Source: CAIQQQ01 sp037445025
Lineage (GTDB): Bacteria; Pseudomonadota; Alphaproteobacteria; Acetobacterales; Acetobacteraceae
Assembly (NCBI GenBank): GCA_037445025.1
Contig: JBBILI010000028.1
Coordinates: forward strand, 9,141 to 73,140
Direction: 5' to 3'
DNA length: 64,000 nucleotides
Shown here: positions 8,373 through 17,525 of the stretch, in pieces
Layout of the letters: every line of letters starts with the position of its first letter
How positions within the stretch are numbered: position 1 is the first letter of the stretch
Program-made: the position numbers and the translations under genes
The notes under the pieces: generated by a model
What the model was told of the DNA's origin: nothing
The model's database searches: none
Seen by the model: the letters and a program-made list of their open reading frames with translations, nothing else

Positions 8373-8936
8373 GCTGGGGGCTGTTCTTTCGCCAAAGGCC
8401 AGGCCTTCATGCAAAGCCCCCGCTGAATGACGATCTGGATATACAAGACTCACCACACGCTCCGAACTCTGCGATCCCTCGGCGATCTCATTATCACCAA
8501 CCAACCGCGCCGGCGCCTCGATCCCCAACATCCGGCACAACGGCGCCAGCACCCGCCGTGCCTGCGGCGACGCCTCCAACAGCGCGCTCATCTCAGGCTC
8601 GGCCAGCACCGTCCGCAACTGCCCGGCAAAACACGCCGCCTCACCCGGAACCAACGGCAGCAGCCACCCAAACCGCCGCGGAACGCCAGTCTCACGTCCA
8701 CCCTGCCGGCCGCCACCGCCCGATTTCCGCGCCCCGCCCACCCGAAGCCGCCCGGCCCGAAACCGGGCCAGCAGCCCCTGAAGCTGAACCTTGCCCCGCT
8801 GCACCCTCCGCCACACCAACAGGATCATTGCAACCGCCATCGCCCCCCCGGCAATCCGCGCCGCCACCGCCCGGCACAACCCCTCAAGGGTCAGCGCGAG
8901 TCGGTCGGCCGTGGTGAGAGTGTCGATGGAATTCAT
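8367..8936 (-). CDS. conserved hypothetical membrane-anchored protein
   Basis: I cannot assign a function. The 189-residue product has one N-terminal transmembrane helix (about 25-42), a basic, glycine-rich linker (about 45-90), and a small C-terminal region containing LVPGEAACFAGQLR and MSALLEASPQARRVLAPLCRMLGIE, which looks like a compact helical domain. Proteins with this layout seem to recur in Acetobacteraceae, which I recall rather than can show. The start at 8936 (MNSIDTL) is preferred over an ATG 12 codons upstream because homologous-looking sequence begins there. The final residues and the stop come from the adjoining repeat arm, so the original C-terminus may have been replaced. Confidence 0.55.
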   Translation of the reverse strand: MNSIDTLTTADRLALTLEGLCRAVAARIAGGAMAVAMILLVWRRVQRGKVQLQGLLARFRAGRLRVGGARKSGGGGRQGGRETGVPRRFGWLLPLVPGEAACFAGQLRTVLAEPEMSALLEASPQARRVLAPLCRMLGIEAPARLVGDNEIAEGSQSSERVVSLVYPDRHSAGALHEGLAFGERTAPSG

Positions 8937-9072
8937 GAACGAAAGAAGAACATAACGCCTGGACGTCGGCAATTCCGTACAATTGCGGAGGGCGCTGCCC
9001 TGTTTCCCTCACGGCCTGACGTACCGCATCGCGTAAGCGCGGTGGGGGTGGAACCTGGAGAACGAAGCGCCC

Positions 9073-10419
9073 TCACAACCCCTCCACCAGCGCCGCCTCC
9101 ACCGCCCCCGCCACCCGGAACAGCTTCGCATCCCCCAGCGTCTCACCCATCAGCATCAACCCCACCGGTGCCTCCCCCGGCCGCTGGCACGGAACACTGA
9201 TCGCGCACCGATCCAGGAAATTCCCCAGCGTCGTGTTCCGCAGCTGCAGCAGATTGACCCGGTTGTACTCCCCCTCGTCATCAAGGTCCGCAATCCGCGG
9301 CGGCACCAGCGGGCAGGTCGGCATCACCAGCGCATCGAAATCCCGCATCGCCGCATCCATCCGCGCCACGATCCCCGCCCGCGCCGCCAGCAGATCGATG
9401 TAATCGGCCGCCAACATCCCCGAACCCCGCTCAATCCGCGGCCGGATGCGCGGATCATATCGCCCCCCCTCCCGCGCCAGCAGCGCCCGATGCCACGCAA
9501 ACGCCTCGCCCGCCGCAAACGTGCCGCGCGCATGCGCCGGCCCGATCTCATCCATCGCCGCGAAGCGAACCTCCGAAATCACCGCCCCCTTCGTCTCCAG
9601 AATCTCCAGCGCCCGCGCGAACGCCGAAGCCACATCCGCATCCAGCCCGTCCAGCACGATGTTCGACGGAATCGCCAGCCGCAGCCCCGACAGCGCCATC
9701 TCGGCGATCGGCCCCGGCCGCTCCCCCGCCAGCACCGCATCCACCACGGCACAGCAGGCCACCGAGTTCGCCAGCGGCCCCACCGAATCCAGGCTCGGCG
9801 ACAGCGGCAGCACCCCCGAAATCGGCACCCGCCGCGCCGTCGGCTTGTAGCCCACCACGCCACACATCGCCGCCGGCACCCGGCACGAACCGCCGGTGTC
9901 CGTCCCCAGCGCTGCGAACGCCATTCCATCACTCACCGAAACCGCCGCCCCCGAGGAGCTCCCGCCGGGAATGCGCCGGTTCGCCCGGTCCCACGGGCTC
10001 GCCGGCGTGCCGTGATGTGGATTGATCCCCAGCCCCGAAAACGCGAACTCCGTCATGTTGGTCCGCCCCATCGGCACGAACCCCGCGGCCAGCATCCGCC
10101 GCACCAGCAGCGCGCTCTCCGCCGCCGCCGGCGCGTCGGCCAGCACCACCGAGCCCGCCGGCGTCGGCTCTCCCGCCACGTCGAACAGATCCTTCAGGCT
10201 GAACGGAATGCCGGCAAACGCCCCCGGCGCCCGCCCGGATCGCCGCAGCAGATCCATCGCATCGGCCGCGGCCCTGGCCTGCGCCGCATACACCTTGATG
10301 TAGACCCGCGATCCTTCGCCCGCCGGGTCGGCGATACGGCCCAGACAATCCTCCACCAGCGCCCGAGCACTGGTGGTACCGGCCTCAAGAGCGGCGGCAA
10401 GCTCATGGAGTGTGCGCAT
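9073..10419 (-). CDS. amidase (amidase signature family)
   Basis: A 448-residue amidase-signature hydrolase with catalytic K76 (FSLKDLFDV), cis-Ser in PGGSSSG (154-156) and nucleophile S178 (GTDTGGSCR). It is shorter than allophanate hydrolase and lacks its C-terminal domain. It is not GatA in context, since no gatB or gatC is near. The start ATG 10419 has AGGAT 8 bases upstream. It is transcribed away from the SMP-30 gene; the 83 bases between the two starts must hold both promoters. It may belong to the sugar-acid locus or be unrelated. Substrate unknown. Confidence 0.82.
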   Translation of the reverse strand: MRTLHELAAALEAGTTSARALVEDCLGRIADPAGEGSRVYIKVYAAQARAAADAMDLLRRSGRAPGAFAGIPFSLKDLFDVAGEPTPAGSVVLADAPAAAESALLVRRMLAAGFVPMGRTNMTEFAFSGLGINPHHGTPASPWDRANRRIPGGSSSGAAVSVSDGMAFAALGTDTGGSCRVPAAMCGVVGYKPTARRVPISGVLPLSPSLDSVGPLANSVACCAVVDAVLAGERPGPIAEMALSGLRLAIPSNIVLDGLDADVASAFARALEILETKGAVISEVRFAAMDEIGPAHARGTFAAGEAFAWHRALLAREGGRYDPRIRPRIERGSGMLAADYIDLLAARAGIVARMDAAMRDFDALVMPTCPLVPPRIADLDDEGEYNRVNLLQLRNTTLGNFLDRCAISVPCQRPGEAPVGLMLMGETLGDAKLFRVAGAVEAALVEGL

Positions 10420-10502
10420 GCCGCATCCTCATCCCTGCAAATCCGGCACGCAAGGTTGACGCGACGCAGCCGGGGTGCCCCACTCAACCCCGGAGGAACA
10501 CA

Positions 10503-11351
10503 ATGTCGATCGAGCTGGTCTGGGATCTCAAATGCGGCACCGGCGAATCCCCGGTCTGGGATGACGCGCACAAACGCCTGCTGTTCTGCGACATCCCCGC
10601 CCGCGCCATCCACGCCTTCACCCCCGCCACCGGCGCCAGGCGCAGCTGGACCCTGCCCGAGGTCGTCGGCAGCTTCGGCCTCTGCGCCTCCGGCCGCCTC
10701 ATCGCCGCCCAACGCCACCGCGTGGTGCTCTACGACCTCGACACCGAGACCCTCACCGAATTCACCGACCCCGTCGACGAACCCGCCACCACCCGCCTCA
10801 ACGACGGCAAGGTCGCCCCCGACGGCACCTTCTGGGTCGGCAGCATGGACGAGAACACACCGCGCCAGCCCACCGGCCACCTCTACCGCGTCACCAACGA
10901 CGGCGCGATCACCCGCATGGCCTCCGGCATCACCATCTCCAACGGCCTCGCCTGGTCGCCCGACGGCACGACCATGTACCACGCCAGCACCCCCGAAGGC
11001 GTCGTCCACGCCTGGGACTATCACGCAGGCGAGATCTCCAACCGGCGCGTCTTTGCCCAGCTCTCGGACGGCCAGGGCAAGCCCGACGGTGCCGCCACCG
11101 ACGACCAGGGCTGCTACTGGTCCGCCGGCGTCAGCGCCGGCCACCTCAATCGCTTCGCGCCCGACGGCATGCTGATGGCCACCATCGCCGTGCCCACGTC
11201 GAGCCCCACCATGCCCTGCTTCACCCCGGGCTATCTCTACTTCACCTCGCTGCGCCGCGCCGGCATCCCGGCCGACAGCACCGATGGCGGCCTGTTCCGC
11301 ATGTACACCCACCACGCCGGCGCCAAGATCGGCACGTTCACCGACATCTGA
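10503..11351 (+). CDS. SMP-30/gluconolactonase-like lactonase
   Basis: A 282-residue six-bladed beta-propeller lactonase (SMP-30/LRE family), expected to open a sugar lactone with a bound divalent metal. The first strand carries GTGESPVWD (the metal-ligand Glu and the following segment). NDGKVAPDGTFWVG and SNGLAWSPDG are the conserved Asn/Asp blades. The start ATG 10503 has GGAGGA 5 bases upstream; the longer frame to 10410 has no such site. The dehydrogenase gene follows 11 bases later, so a sugar is probably oxidised to a lactone and then hydrolysed. In this locus sulfogluconolactone is the leading candidate; a hexuronic-acid lactone is the alternative. Confidence 0.82.
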   Translation: MSIELVWDLKCGTGESPVWDDAHKRLLFCDIPARAIHAFTPATGARRSWTLPEVVGSFGLCASGRLIAAQRHRVVLYDLDTETLTEFTDPVDEPATTRLNDGKVAPDGTFWVGSMDENTPRQPTGHLYRVTNDGAITRMASGITISNGLAWSPDGTTMYHASTPEGVVHAWDYHAGEISNRRVFAQLSDGQGKPDGAATDDQGCYWSAGVSAGHLNRFAPDGMLMATIAVPTSSPTMPCFTPGYLYFTSLRRAGIPADSTDGGLFRMYTHHAGAKIGTFTDI

Positions 11352-11362
11352 CGGAGACCCCC

Positions 11363-12193
11363 ATGTCCAGCATCCCCGCCAAACCGGTCCTGCTCACCGG
11401 CGCCTCCGGCAATCTCGGCCGCCAGCTCACAGCCTGGCTCGGCCGCCTCGGCTGGACCCTGAAACTGACCGACATCGCCCCCTTCCCGGACCCGATCCCC
11501 GAAGGCAGCACCTTCACCCGGCTCGACCTGTCCGACGGCATGGGCGTGCTCCGCCTCGCCGAAGGCTGCGGCATGATCCTGCATTTCGGCGGCATCTCCG
11601 TCGAGAAGCCGTTCGCCGAGGTGCTCGGCCCCAACATCTCCGGCCTCTACCACATCTACGAGGCCGCCCGCCGCGAAGGGGCCCGCGTGCTGTTCGCCAG
11701 CTCCAACCACGCCATCGGCTTCCACGAACGCACGGAAAAGCTCGATGACGACTGCCAGCTGCTGCCCGACGGGTACTACGGCCTCTCCAAGGCCTATGGC
11801 GAGCTGATGGGCCGGATGTACTGGTTCAAGCACGGCGTGGAGAACGTCAACGTCCGCATCGGCTCCTGCTTCCCCGAGCCCACCGAACAGCGCGGCCTCT
11901 CCACCTGGCTCTCCTTCGCCGATCTCTGCCGCCTCTGCGAACGCGCGACCTTGGCGCCCGCCACCGGCAGCTGCGTCATCTGGGGCGCGTCGAACAACAC
12001 CCGCACCTTCTGGGGCAACGACAGCCGCGCCGCCATCGGCTGGGAACCGCTCGACACCGCCGACGCCTTCGAGAACAAGGTCCTCGGCAAGACCAGCGAC
12101 AACCCCGTCACCGAGCGCTACCAGGGCGGCGGCTATACAGCTATGGATTACACCCGGACATCCATCGCCGAAGGTAGGACCTTCAGGAAGTAA
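11363..12193 (+). CDS. NAD-dependent epimerase/dehydratase family protein, uronate-dehydrogenase-like
   Basis: A 276-residue extended-SDR protein. The Rossmann glycine motif GASGNLG is at 13-19, and the catalytic Y139-x3-K143 (YYGLSK) with S113-S114 form the active site. The size and the SSNHAIGFH and RIGSCFPEP stretches fit uronate (hexuronic acid) dehydrogenase, which oxidises C1 of a C6-anionic aldose to the lactone. Sulfoquinovose is also a C6-anionic hexose, so a role in the neighbouring sulfo-sugar locus is possible. It is co-transcribed with the SMP-30 lactonase. Its TAA stop lies inside the tip of the following repeat (AAGTAAGG). The udh assignment is probable; the substrate is inferred. 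Confidence 0.75.
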   Translation: MSSIPAKPVLLTGASGNLGRQLTAWLGRLGWTLKLTDIAPFPDPIPEGSTFTRLDLSDGMGVLRLAEGCGMILHFGGISVEKPFAEVLGPNISGLYHIYEAARREGARVLFASSNHAIGFHERTEKLDDDCQLLPDGYYGLSKAYGELMGRMYWFKHGVENVNVRIGSCFPEPTEQRGLSTWLSFADLCRLCERATLAPATGSCVIWGASNNTRTFWGNDSRAAIGWEPLDTADAFENKVLGKTSDNPVTERYQGGGYTAMDYTRTSIAEGRTFRK

Positions 12194-12236
12194 GGACTTC
12201 TTTTTTGAAGAAAAGAAGCAAAAGACTTTTCATTCT
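12187..12236. repeat. family A repeat, left-arm-only copy (A3)
   Basis: AAGTAAGGACTTC, then TTTTTTGAAGAAAAG and AAGCAAAAGACTTTTCATTC. One CTTC/GAAG-type arm between the convergent dehydrogenase and sulfoquinovosidase genes. The stop of the plus-strand gene is embedded in its tip. Confidence 0.75.
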
Positions 12237-12250
12237 TTTTGCTGCGGGGA

Positions 12251-14230
12251 TCATACAGTCCCGATCCCCGCAAACAGCTCCGCATCAGCCGACCCCACCC
12301 TGGCGAACAGCGGCGGCTCGCCGATCGGGCTCGCCACGGTCACGCTCTGCCCGCCCATGCGCGTCATGCCGCTCCACAGATGGATCCAGTCACACCCCTC
12401 CGGCAGATACACCGTCCACACCTGCGCGCCGGCCGCCAGCACCGGCGCCACCAGCAGATCAGGCCCCAGCAGAAATTCGGTCTGAATGGTGAACGTCTCG
12501 GGATCGTCCGGGAAATGCAGGAACAGCGCCCGCTGCATCGGCCACCCCGTCGCCACCGCCTCATCCGCGAGCCGCGACAGCAGCGGCGCCAGATGCGCAT
12601 GCACCCGGGTGAACCGGGCGAAATGCTCCAGCACCTCCGCATCCTCGTCCAGCTGCAGATTGGCCCGCGGCCGGTTGCCCTCATGCGTGCGCATCACCGG
12701 CCCGAACGCCGCCATCTCCGTCCAGCGCATGAACAGCTCCGGCGTGCGCACCAGCCCGTACAGGCTGGTGTAGCCGCCGATATCGCTGTGATGATACGGA
12801 TTGCCGACCAGCCCCGCCGACAGCGCCGCCGTGATGACCGTGCCGATCCCGTCATGACGCGAGAAATCCACGCACTGGTCGCCCGCCCATAGCAGCCGGT
12901 TGTAGCGCTGCACCCCGGTGAACCCCGCGCGCATGAAGAACACCACATCCGGCCGGTCCGCCACCGCATCCGCATTCACCCGCGCCCACAGCGTGGGCCA
13001 GGCGTTGTGCAGCAGCATCGCATCGCCATGCGCAAGCCTGGCATCGGTCGGCAGATACTCCCCGAAATCCGCCATCCAGCCGGACAGGCCGAGATCGAGC
13101 ATCTCCCGGTGCAGCACGCTCTCGGCGAACCAGGCGCAGGCCGCCTTGCTGCTGAGATCGATCACCCCGGCCTCGAACTCGCCGAAATCCACCTTGTAGG
13201 TACGCCCCTCCGCATTGCGCGCCAGATGTCCCAGCGCCTCGGCCAGCGGATACAGCGTGCCGTCCGTGCACAGATACGGATTGGCATAGCCCATGAAGCG
13301 AATGCCCCGCGCCGCCAGCTCCGCGATCCGGTGCGGCAGATCCGGATGCCGCGAGGCCGACCAGCACCAGTCCCAGAACAGCCGCGTGCCGAAGCTGGTC
13401 TGGCGCACCCCCGCCCAGTCCTCGCACCACAGCGCCGCCACCTTCACCCCCGCCGCCTCGATCCGCGCCAGCCGGGTGAAGCTGCGCGCGCCGTCCTTCA
13501 GCCCGATCACCGCACCCTGCATGATCCAGTCCGGCAGCCGCGGCGGCCGGCCGAAGCGCAGCGACAACTGGCTGACCAGATCGAGAAAATCATCCCCGGC
13601 AAAGAACTCGATCCGCTGCGGCGCCGTCCACACCTCCAGCTCATGCGCGCTGCGTGCCGTGAAATCGAACACGCAATAGGCCGTGGTCTCCACATGCACC
13701 GCAATCCGGCGCGAGGACAGGAAGGTCGGCTGCGGATAGTTGGTCGTGAAATAATCCCCGCCCGCCCCGCCCTCCGCATCCGCCTGCTGCGTGATCTCGG
13801 TCGACTTGTCCCGTCCCACCCCCGGCTCGCTGGTCCACAACGGGTAACGCCGCCCGCGCAGATCGAGATACGACATCTGCTCGCCGCAGCCCCACACATG
13901 CTCGTCCGCCTCGGCATGCAGCCGGAACCAGAACCGGTTCAGCCCCGGCGCCGCCCGCCGCAGCACCAGCGCCTGGCCCACCAGCTCCAGCTCCAGCGCC
14001 GGGTCCAGCCCGTCATCGGCATAGAAGCGCAGCGTGCTGCCCTCCACCTCCAGCACCGCGAGGTCCACGCGCATGTGCAGCTCGTCGGCCACGGAGAAGT
14101 TGCCGCGCACCATCTCCACCTCCTCGCTGCCATGCCCGGCGACGACGAAAGGCTTCTCCCGGTTGTGCAGCGCCAGCAGCCGCTCCCCCAGCCACAGCGC
14201 GTAGCCCGTTTCGGTTGCGGTGATGCGCAT
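12251..14230 (-). CDS. yihQ: GH31 sulfoquinovosidase (YihQ/SmoI-like), KERWY type
   Basis: A 659-residue retaining alpha-glycosidase that releases sulfoquinovose from its glycosides. The nucleophile is D388 (GWMADFGEYLP) and the acid/base D451 (WAGDQ). The sulfonate-recognition set is complete: K245, E270 (CEDWAG), R283 and W286 (GTRLFWDW) and Y487 (HSDIGGYT). That is the K-E-R-W-Y variant known from Agrobacterium-type sulfoquinovosidases, rather than the Q-Q-R-W-Y of E. coli YihQ. Length and the remaining motifs (MRTHEGNRP, FFMRAG) match YihQ throughout. The ATG at 14230 overlaps the SDR stop (TGATG). No signal peptide is seen, so it is cytoplasmic, after import. Family and specificity are well supported by residues; activity is untested. 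Confidence 0.92.
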   Translation of the reverse strand: MRITATETGYALWLGERLLALHNREKPFVVAGHGSEEVEMVRGNFSVADELHMRVDLAVLEVEGSTLRFYADDGLDPALELELVGQALVLRRAAPGLNRFWFRLHAEADEHVWGCGEQMSYLDLRGRRYPLWTSEPGVGRDKSTEITQQADAEGGAGGDYFTTNYPQPTFLSSRRIAVHVETTAYCVFDFTARSAHELEVWTAPQRIEFFAGDDFLDLVSQLSLRFGRPPRLPDWIMQGAVIGLKDGARSFTRLARIEAAGVKVAALWCEDWAGVRQTSFGTRLFWDWCWSASRHPDLPHRIAELAARGIRFMGYANPYLCTDGTLYPLAEALGHLARNAEGRTYKVDFGEFEAGVIDLSSKAACAWFAESVLHREMLDLGLSGWMADFGEYLPTDARLAHGDAMLLHNAWPTLWARVNADAVADRPDVVFFMRAGFTGVQRYNRLLWAGDQCVDFSRHDGIGTVITAALSAGLVGNPYHHSDIGGYTSLYGLVRTPELFMRWTEMAAFGPVMRTHEGNRPRANLQLDEDAEVLEHFARFTRVHAHLAPLLSRLADEAVATGWPMQRALFLHFPDDPETFTIQTEFLLGPDLLVAPVLAAGAQVWTVYLPEGCDWIHLWSGMTRMGGQSVTVASPIGEPPLFARVGSADAELFAGIGTV

Positions 14231-14991
14231 CAGTGCTGCGTCAGCCCGGCATCGACGCGGAAATTCGCGGCCGTGCAGCCCAACGACTCGTCGGAGGCCA
14301 GAAACAGCGCCATCCGCGCGACATGCGAGGCATCGAGCCGGAACTTCAGCGCCTGATCCGCCACGAAGCCCGCGCTGTCCTGCGCGCTGTGCCACAGCCG
14401 CTCCTGCCGCGGCGTGCGAATGGCCCCGGGCACGATGCAGTTCACCCGGATGCCCGCCGGCCCCAGCTCGCGCGCCAGCGTGCGCGTCAGCCCGTCGATC
14501 GCGGCCTTCGCCGTGGTGTAGCCCGCCATCCCCGGCGTGCCGCGCCTCCACGACACCGAGCCCATCATCACCACCGAGCCGCCGCCGCGCACCCGCATGC
14601 CCCGGGCCACCTCCTGGGTGGCAAAGAACTGGTGATCGAGATTGACCGCCAGCGCATGCCGCCAGGCGGCCGAATCGAGGCTGTCCATCGCATGGCGCTG
14701 GTCGGAGGCGGCGTTGTTGATCAGCACCTCCACGGGGTGTTTGTCCTCCACCCGGCCGATGGCGGTGCGCAGGGCGGGAATGTCGGTCACGTCGCAGGCC
14801 ACGAACCGCGTGCCGGGCAGCTCGCCCATCAGCGCCATGCCGGCATCGTGGTCGATATCGAGAAACGCCACCAGCGCGCCCTGTGCGACGAACGCCCGCA
14901 CCATCTCCGCGCCGATGCCCGAGGCGCCGCCGGTGATCAGCACGCAGCGCCCCGCGAGAGAGCGATACTGCACGCTGTCATACCGACTCAT
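14230..14991 (-). CDS. SDR sugar 1-dehydrogenase (candidate sulfoquinovose dehydrogenase)
   Basis: A 253-residue classical short-chain dehydrogenase with GGASGIG (21-27), S145 and Y158-x3-K162 (YTTAK). The overall pattern (LDID after strand 2, NNAASDQRH, VPGAIRTPRQERLW) resembles the NAD-dependent xylose/galactose 1-dehydrogenase branch, in which the sulfo-Entner-Doudoroff sulfoquinovose dehydrogenases also lie. Expected reaction: beta-sulfoquinovose plus NAD+ to 6-deoxy-6-sulfogluconolactone. It is coupled at both ends: it overlaps the mutarotase stop (ATGA) and its stop overlaps the glycosidase start. The SDR assignment is certain; the substrate rests on the operon. Confidence 0.85.
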   Translation of the reverse strand: MSRYDSVQYRSLAGRCVLITGGASGIGAEMVRAFVAQGALVAFLDIDHDAGMALMGELPGTRFVACDVTDIPALRTAIGRVEDKHPVEVLINNAASDQRHAMDSLDSAAWRHALAVNLDHQFFATQEVARGMRVRGGGSVVMMGSVSWRRGTPGMAGYTTAKAAIDGLTRTLARELGPAGIRVNCIVPGAIRTPRQERLWHSAQDSAGFVADQALKFRLDASHVARMALFLASDESLGCTAANFRVDAGLTQH

Positions 14992-15830
14992 GCCGCCTGC
15001 ACCTCGAACCGCACGGCGCCTTCCAGCGTGTCGCCCGGCGCCAGCACCGCCATGCCGTGATCGACATGCTGGTCCATCCTGTTGAGCCCGTCATTCATGT
15101 TGGTGACCGGCTCCAGCGCGAAGAAATCCGCGTCGCGCGGAATATAGACCACCGCGTGGCGAAACACCTGGTCCGCCGTGACGACCAGCCGCGTCGCGTG
15201 CTCCGGCCAGGTCAGCTCCGCCCGGCGATGCCAGCCGGCGAAGCAGTTGTCGGCGAACACACCGCCCGGCTTGCGCGCCCGGCTGAAATCCCACTCCGCC
15301 GGCACCTGCACGTTGGCGGCGGGGATCATGTCCGCCCCGTTCAGCCACACGCTGGTGGCGGCGAACTGCAGCGTCATCTCCGGCGTGCGCGGGAAATACG
15401 GGTGCAGCCCCATCGCCAGCGGGGCAGGGGCGGTGTGCCGGTTGGTCACCCGCATCGTCACCGTCAGCCCGCGCGGGGTCAGCGCGAAACGCTGTGCGGC
15501 GGAGAACGCGAACGGCCACAGCGCGCCGCCGGGGTAATCGACCGTCATGGCATCGCCGTCCTGGCGCCACGGCAGCTGCCAGGCCGCGCCATGGATGGCG
15601 AAGCCGTTCATCAGGTCCGGCAGTTCATGGCGCTGCCCGGCGAAGCTGAACGCCCGCCCGGCCACACGGTTGGAGAACGGCACCAGCGGATAGCAGCCCT
15701 GCCCGCGCACCGTGTCCGCCTCGCCGCCCACCGGCCGGAACAGCGACACGCCATCGACCGTCCAGGACACGATCGTGCCCCCCAGCTGCGGGTTGCAGAC
15801 CAGCTCCGCCCCACCCGATACAAGCCTCAT
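14988..15830 (-). CDS. aldose 1-epimerase family protein (candidate sulfoquinovose mutarotase)
   Basis: A 280-residue galactose-mutarotase-like beta-sandwich protein. Family landmarks: SNRVAGRAFSFAGQ near residue 55, FAIHGAAW (the catalytic His region), GLHPYFPR (second His), and a C-terminal ALEPVTNMNDGLN with the Glu-Pro-x-Thr-Asn motif. It would speed alpha/beta interconversion of the sugar released by the glycosidase so that the dehydrogenase receives the right anomer. The start ATG 15830 overlaps the permease stop (ATGA). The longer open frame upstream is permease sequence read in another frame. Family strong, sugar inferred. Confidence 0.85.
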   Translation of the reverse strand: MRLVSGGAELVCNPQLGGTIVSWTVDGVSLFRPVGGEADTVRGQGCYPLVPFSNRVAGRAFSFAGQRHELPDLMNGFAIHGAAWQLPWRQDGDAMTVDYPGGALWPFAFSAAQRFALTPRGLTVTMRVTNRHTAPAPLAMGLHPYFPRTPEMTLQFAATSVWLNGADMIPAANVQVPAEWDFSRARKPGGVFADNCFAGWHRRAELTWPEHATRLVVTADQVFRHAVVYIPRDADFFALEPVTNMNDGLNRMDQHVDHGMAVLAPGDTLEGAVRFEVQAA

Positions 15831-16645
15831 CCCTTCACGCCCCCAGACGTCAACCCAGACAGCACCCGCTGCTGGAACACCACGATCAGCACCGCCACCG
15901 GCACGATCCCCACCACCAGCGCCGCCGAGATCACCGGCCACGGGAAGGTGAATTCCCCCTGATACAGCGTGATGCCAACCGGCAAGGTACGCAACGCAGG
16001 CACCGAATTGAATGACAGCGCCAGCAGGAACTCGTCCCACGCGTTGATGAAGGCGAGAATCCCCGCCGTCGCCATGCCGGGGGCCGCCAGCGGCACCAGG
16101 ATCTTCCAAAGTGCCCCCAGCCGCGTGCAGCCATCCACCATGGCCGCGTTCTCAAGATCGGGCGGAATGCTCTCGAAGAAGCTCACCAGCACCAGCGTGC
16201 ACACCGGCAGGCTCAGCACGGTGTAGGGCAGCACCAGGGCGGCATAGCTGTTGAGCAGTCCTACCGCGCGCATCGTCTCGAACAGCGGCACCAGCAGGGT
16301 GACCAGCGGAAACGTCGACGTCGCGATGATCGCCGACAGCGCGAGATCGCGGAACCCGATGGTCAGCCGCGCCAGCGCATAGGCGGCCAGTGTGGCGATC
16401 ACCAGCGTCAGCAAGGTCGACAGCAGTCCCACCGCGACGCTGTTGAACACGAACCGCGCCAGCGGCTGGTCATGGAAGGCGCGCACGAAATTCGCCAGCG
16501 TCGGCGCGTGCGGTAGCCAGGTGATCGGCTTCTGCATCAGCTCCTGCTCGGACTTCAGCGACGTGAACAGGATCCACACCGCCGGAAACAGCCCGTTGAG
16601 GATCACCGCCAGCGCCGCCAGCCGCCGAAGCGCAGCACCCTTCAT
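15827..16645 (-). CDS. sugar ABC transporter permease, MalG/SmoG-H type
   Basis: Second inner-membrane subunit of a carbohydrate importer, 272 residues with six hydrophobic helices. The EAA loop reads ENAAMVDGCTRLGALWKILVPL. WDEFLLALSF near residue 205 is typical of MalG-like permeases. Its ATG (16645) overlaps the stop of the first permease by 4 bases, and its stop overlaps the mutarotase start, so the whole operon is coupled. The first permease is the partner. No ATPase gene is in the operon. Confidence 0.9.
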   Translation of the reverse strand: MKGAALRRLAALAVILNGLFPAVWILFTSLKSEQELMQKPITWLPHAPTLANFVRAFHDQPLARFVFNSVAVGLLSTLLTLVIATLAAYALARLTIGFRDLALSAIIATSTFPLVTLLVPLFETMRAVGLLNSYAALVLPYTVLSLPVCTLVLVSFFESIPPDLENAAMVDGCTRLGALWKILVPLAAPGMATAGILAFINAWDEFLLALSFNSVPALRTLPVGITLYQGEFTFPWPVISAALVVGIVPVAVLIVVFQQRVLSGLTSGGVKG

Positions 16646-17523
16646 GTGCCGCTCCTGATATGGCGCAGATAGAACGTGGAGATCACCATGCTGAGCGCGA
16701 ACATCACCACCGCCAGCGCCGAGCCGTAGCCGAGATCGAGGAAATCCACCGTCGTCTGATGGATCAGCATGGCCAGCGTCGTCGTCGCATCGCCCGGCCC
16801 GCCGCGCGTCATCGTCGCCGGAATGTCGAAGGTCTGCAGGGCTGTGATGGTGCGAAAGATCATCGCCACCACGATCGAGGGCCGCAGCATCGGCAGCGTC
16901 ACGCTCCAGAACTTGCGCAGCCGGCTGGCGCCGTCCACATCCGCCGCCTCCAGCGTCTCCTGCGGAATCGTCTGCAGCCCCGCCAGCAGGATCAGCGCCA
17001 CGAAGGACGAGGTCTTCCAGATGATCGTCAGGCACACCGCGGCGAAGGCGAGGTTCGGCGAGGTCAGCCACAGCACGCCCTGCACGGTGAACGGCCGCAG
17101 CAGATCGTTCACCAGCCCGTAATCCGAATTGAAGAACCAGGCGGCGATGGTTCCCACGAACGCCAGCGGCAGCGCCCAGGGGATCAGCAGCGCCAGCCGC
17201 ACCGGCCATTTCACCCGAAACGGCATGTTGGCGACCAAGGCGAGCCCCAGCCCCACCACCATCGCCCCCGGCACGGTGATCACCACGATCAGCAGCGTGT
17301 TCCACAGCGCGGTGAAGAACACCGGATCGTCGCCCAGCGAAATGAAGTTCTCCAGCCCCACGAATTTGCGCGGCAGCCCGGAGGTCAGGCTCAGCTCATA
17401 GAAGCTGGTCCAGATCAGCCGCCCCACGGGATAGACGACGATGGCGGCCAGCAGCAGAAACGCCGGCGCCAGCAGCGCCAGCGCCAGCGTCGAGTCCTTG
17501 GGGTCGCGCCAGCTTCTGGCCAT
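16642..17523 (-). CDS. sugar ABC transporter permease, MalF type
   Basis: First inner-membrane subunit of the carbohydrate importer, 293 residues. The hydrophobic N-terminal helix (LALLAPAFLLLAAIVVYPVG) and the EAA loop (EAADVDGASRLRKFWSVTLPML) are typical of MalF/UgpA permeases. It starts at ATG 17523, two bases after the binding-protein stop. The further upstream frame is a shadow of the binding-protein gene. The partner of the MalG-type subunit that follows. Confidence 0.9.
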   Translation of the reverse strand: MARSWRDPKDSTLALALLAPAFLLLAAIVVYPVGRLIWTSFYELSLTSGLPRKFVGLENFISLGDDPVFFTALWNTLLIVVITVPGAMVVGLGLALVANMPFRVKWPVRLALLIPWALPLAFVGTIAAWFFNSDYGLVNDLLRPFTVQGVLWLTSPNLAFAAVCLTIIWKTSSFVALILLAGLQTIPQETLEAADVDGASRLRKFWSVTLPMLRPSIVVAMIFRTITALQTFDIPATMTRGGPGDATTTLAMLIHQTTVDFLDLGYGSALAVVMFALSMVISTFYLRHIRSGT

Positions 17524-17525
17524 GG

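Noticed and set aside
9018..9048. Decayed copy of the 18828-18861 hairpin (CCGCATCGCGTAAGCGCGGTG)
   Set aside because: Similarity is partial and the stem is poor; not reliable enough to list as a feature.
14230..14551. Longer form of the sulfoquinovosidase starting at 14551
   Set aside because: The extra 107 residues are SDR sequence read in another frame; MRITATETGY at 14230 is the natural start.
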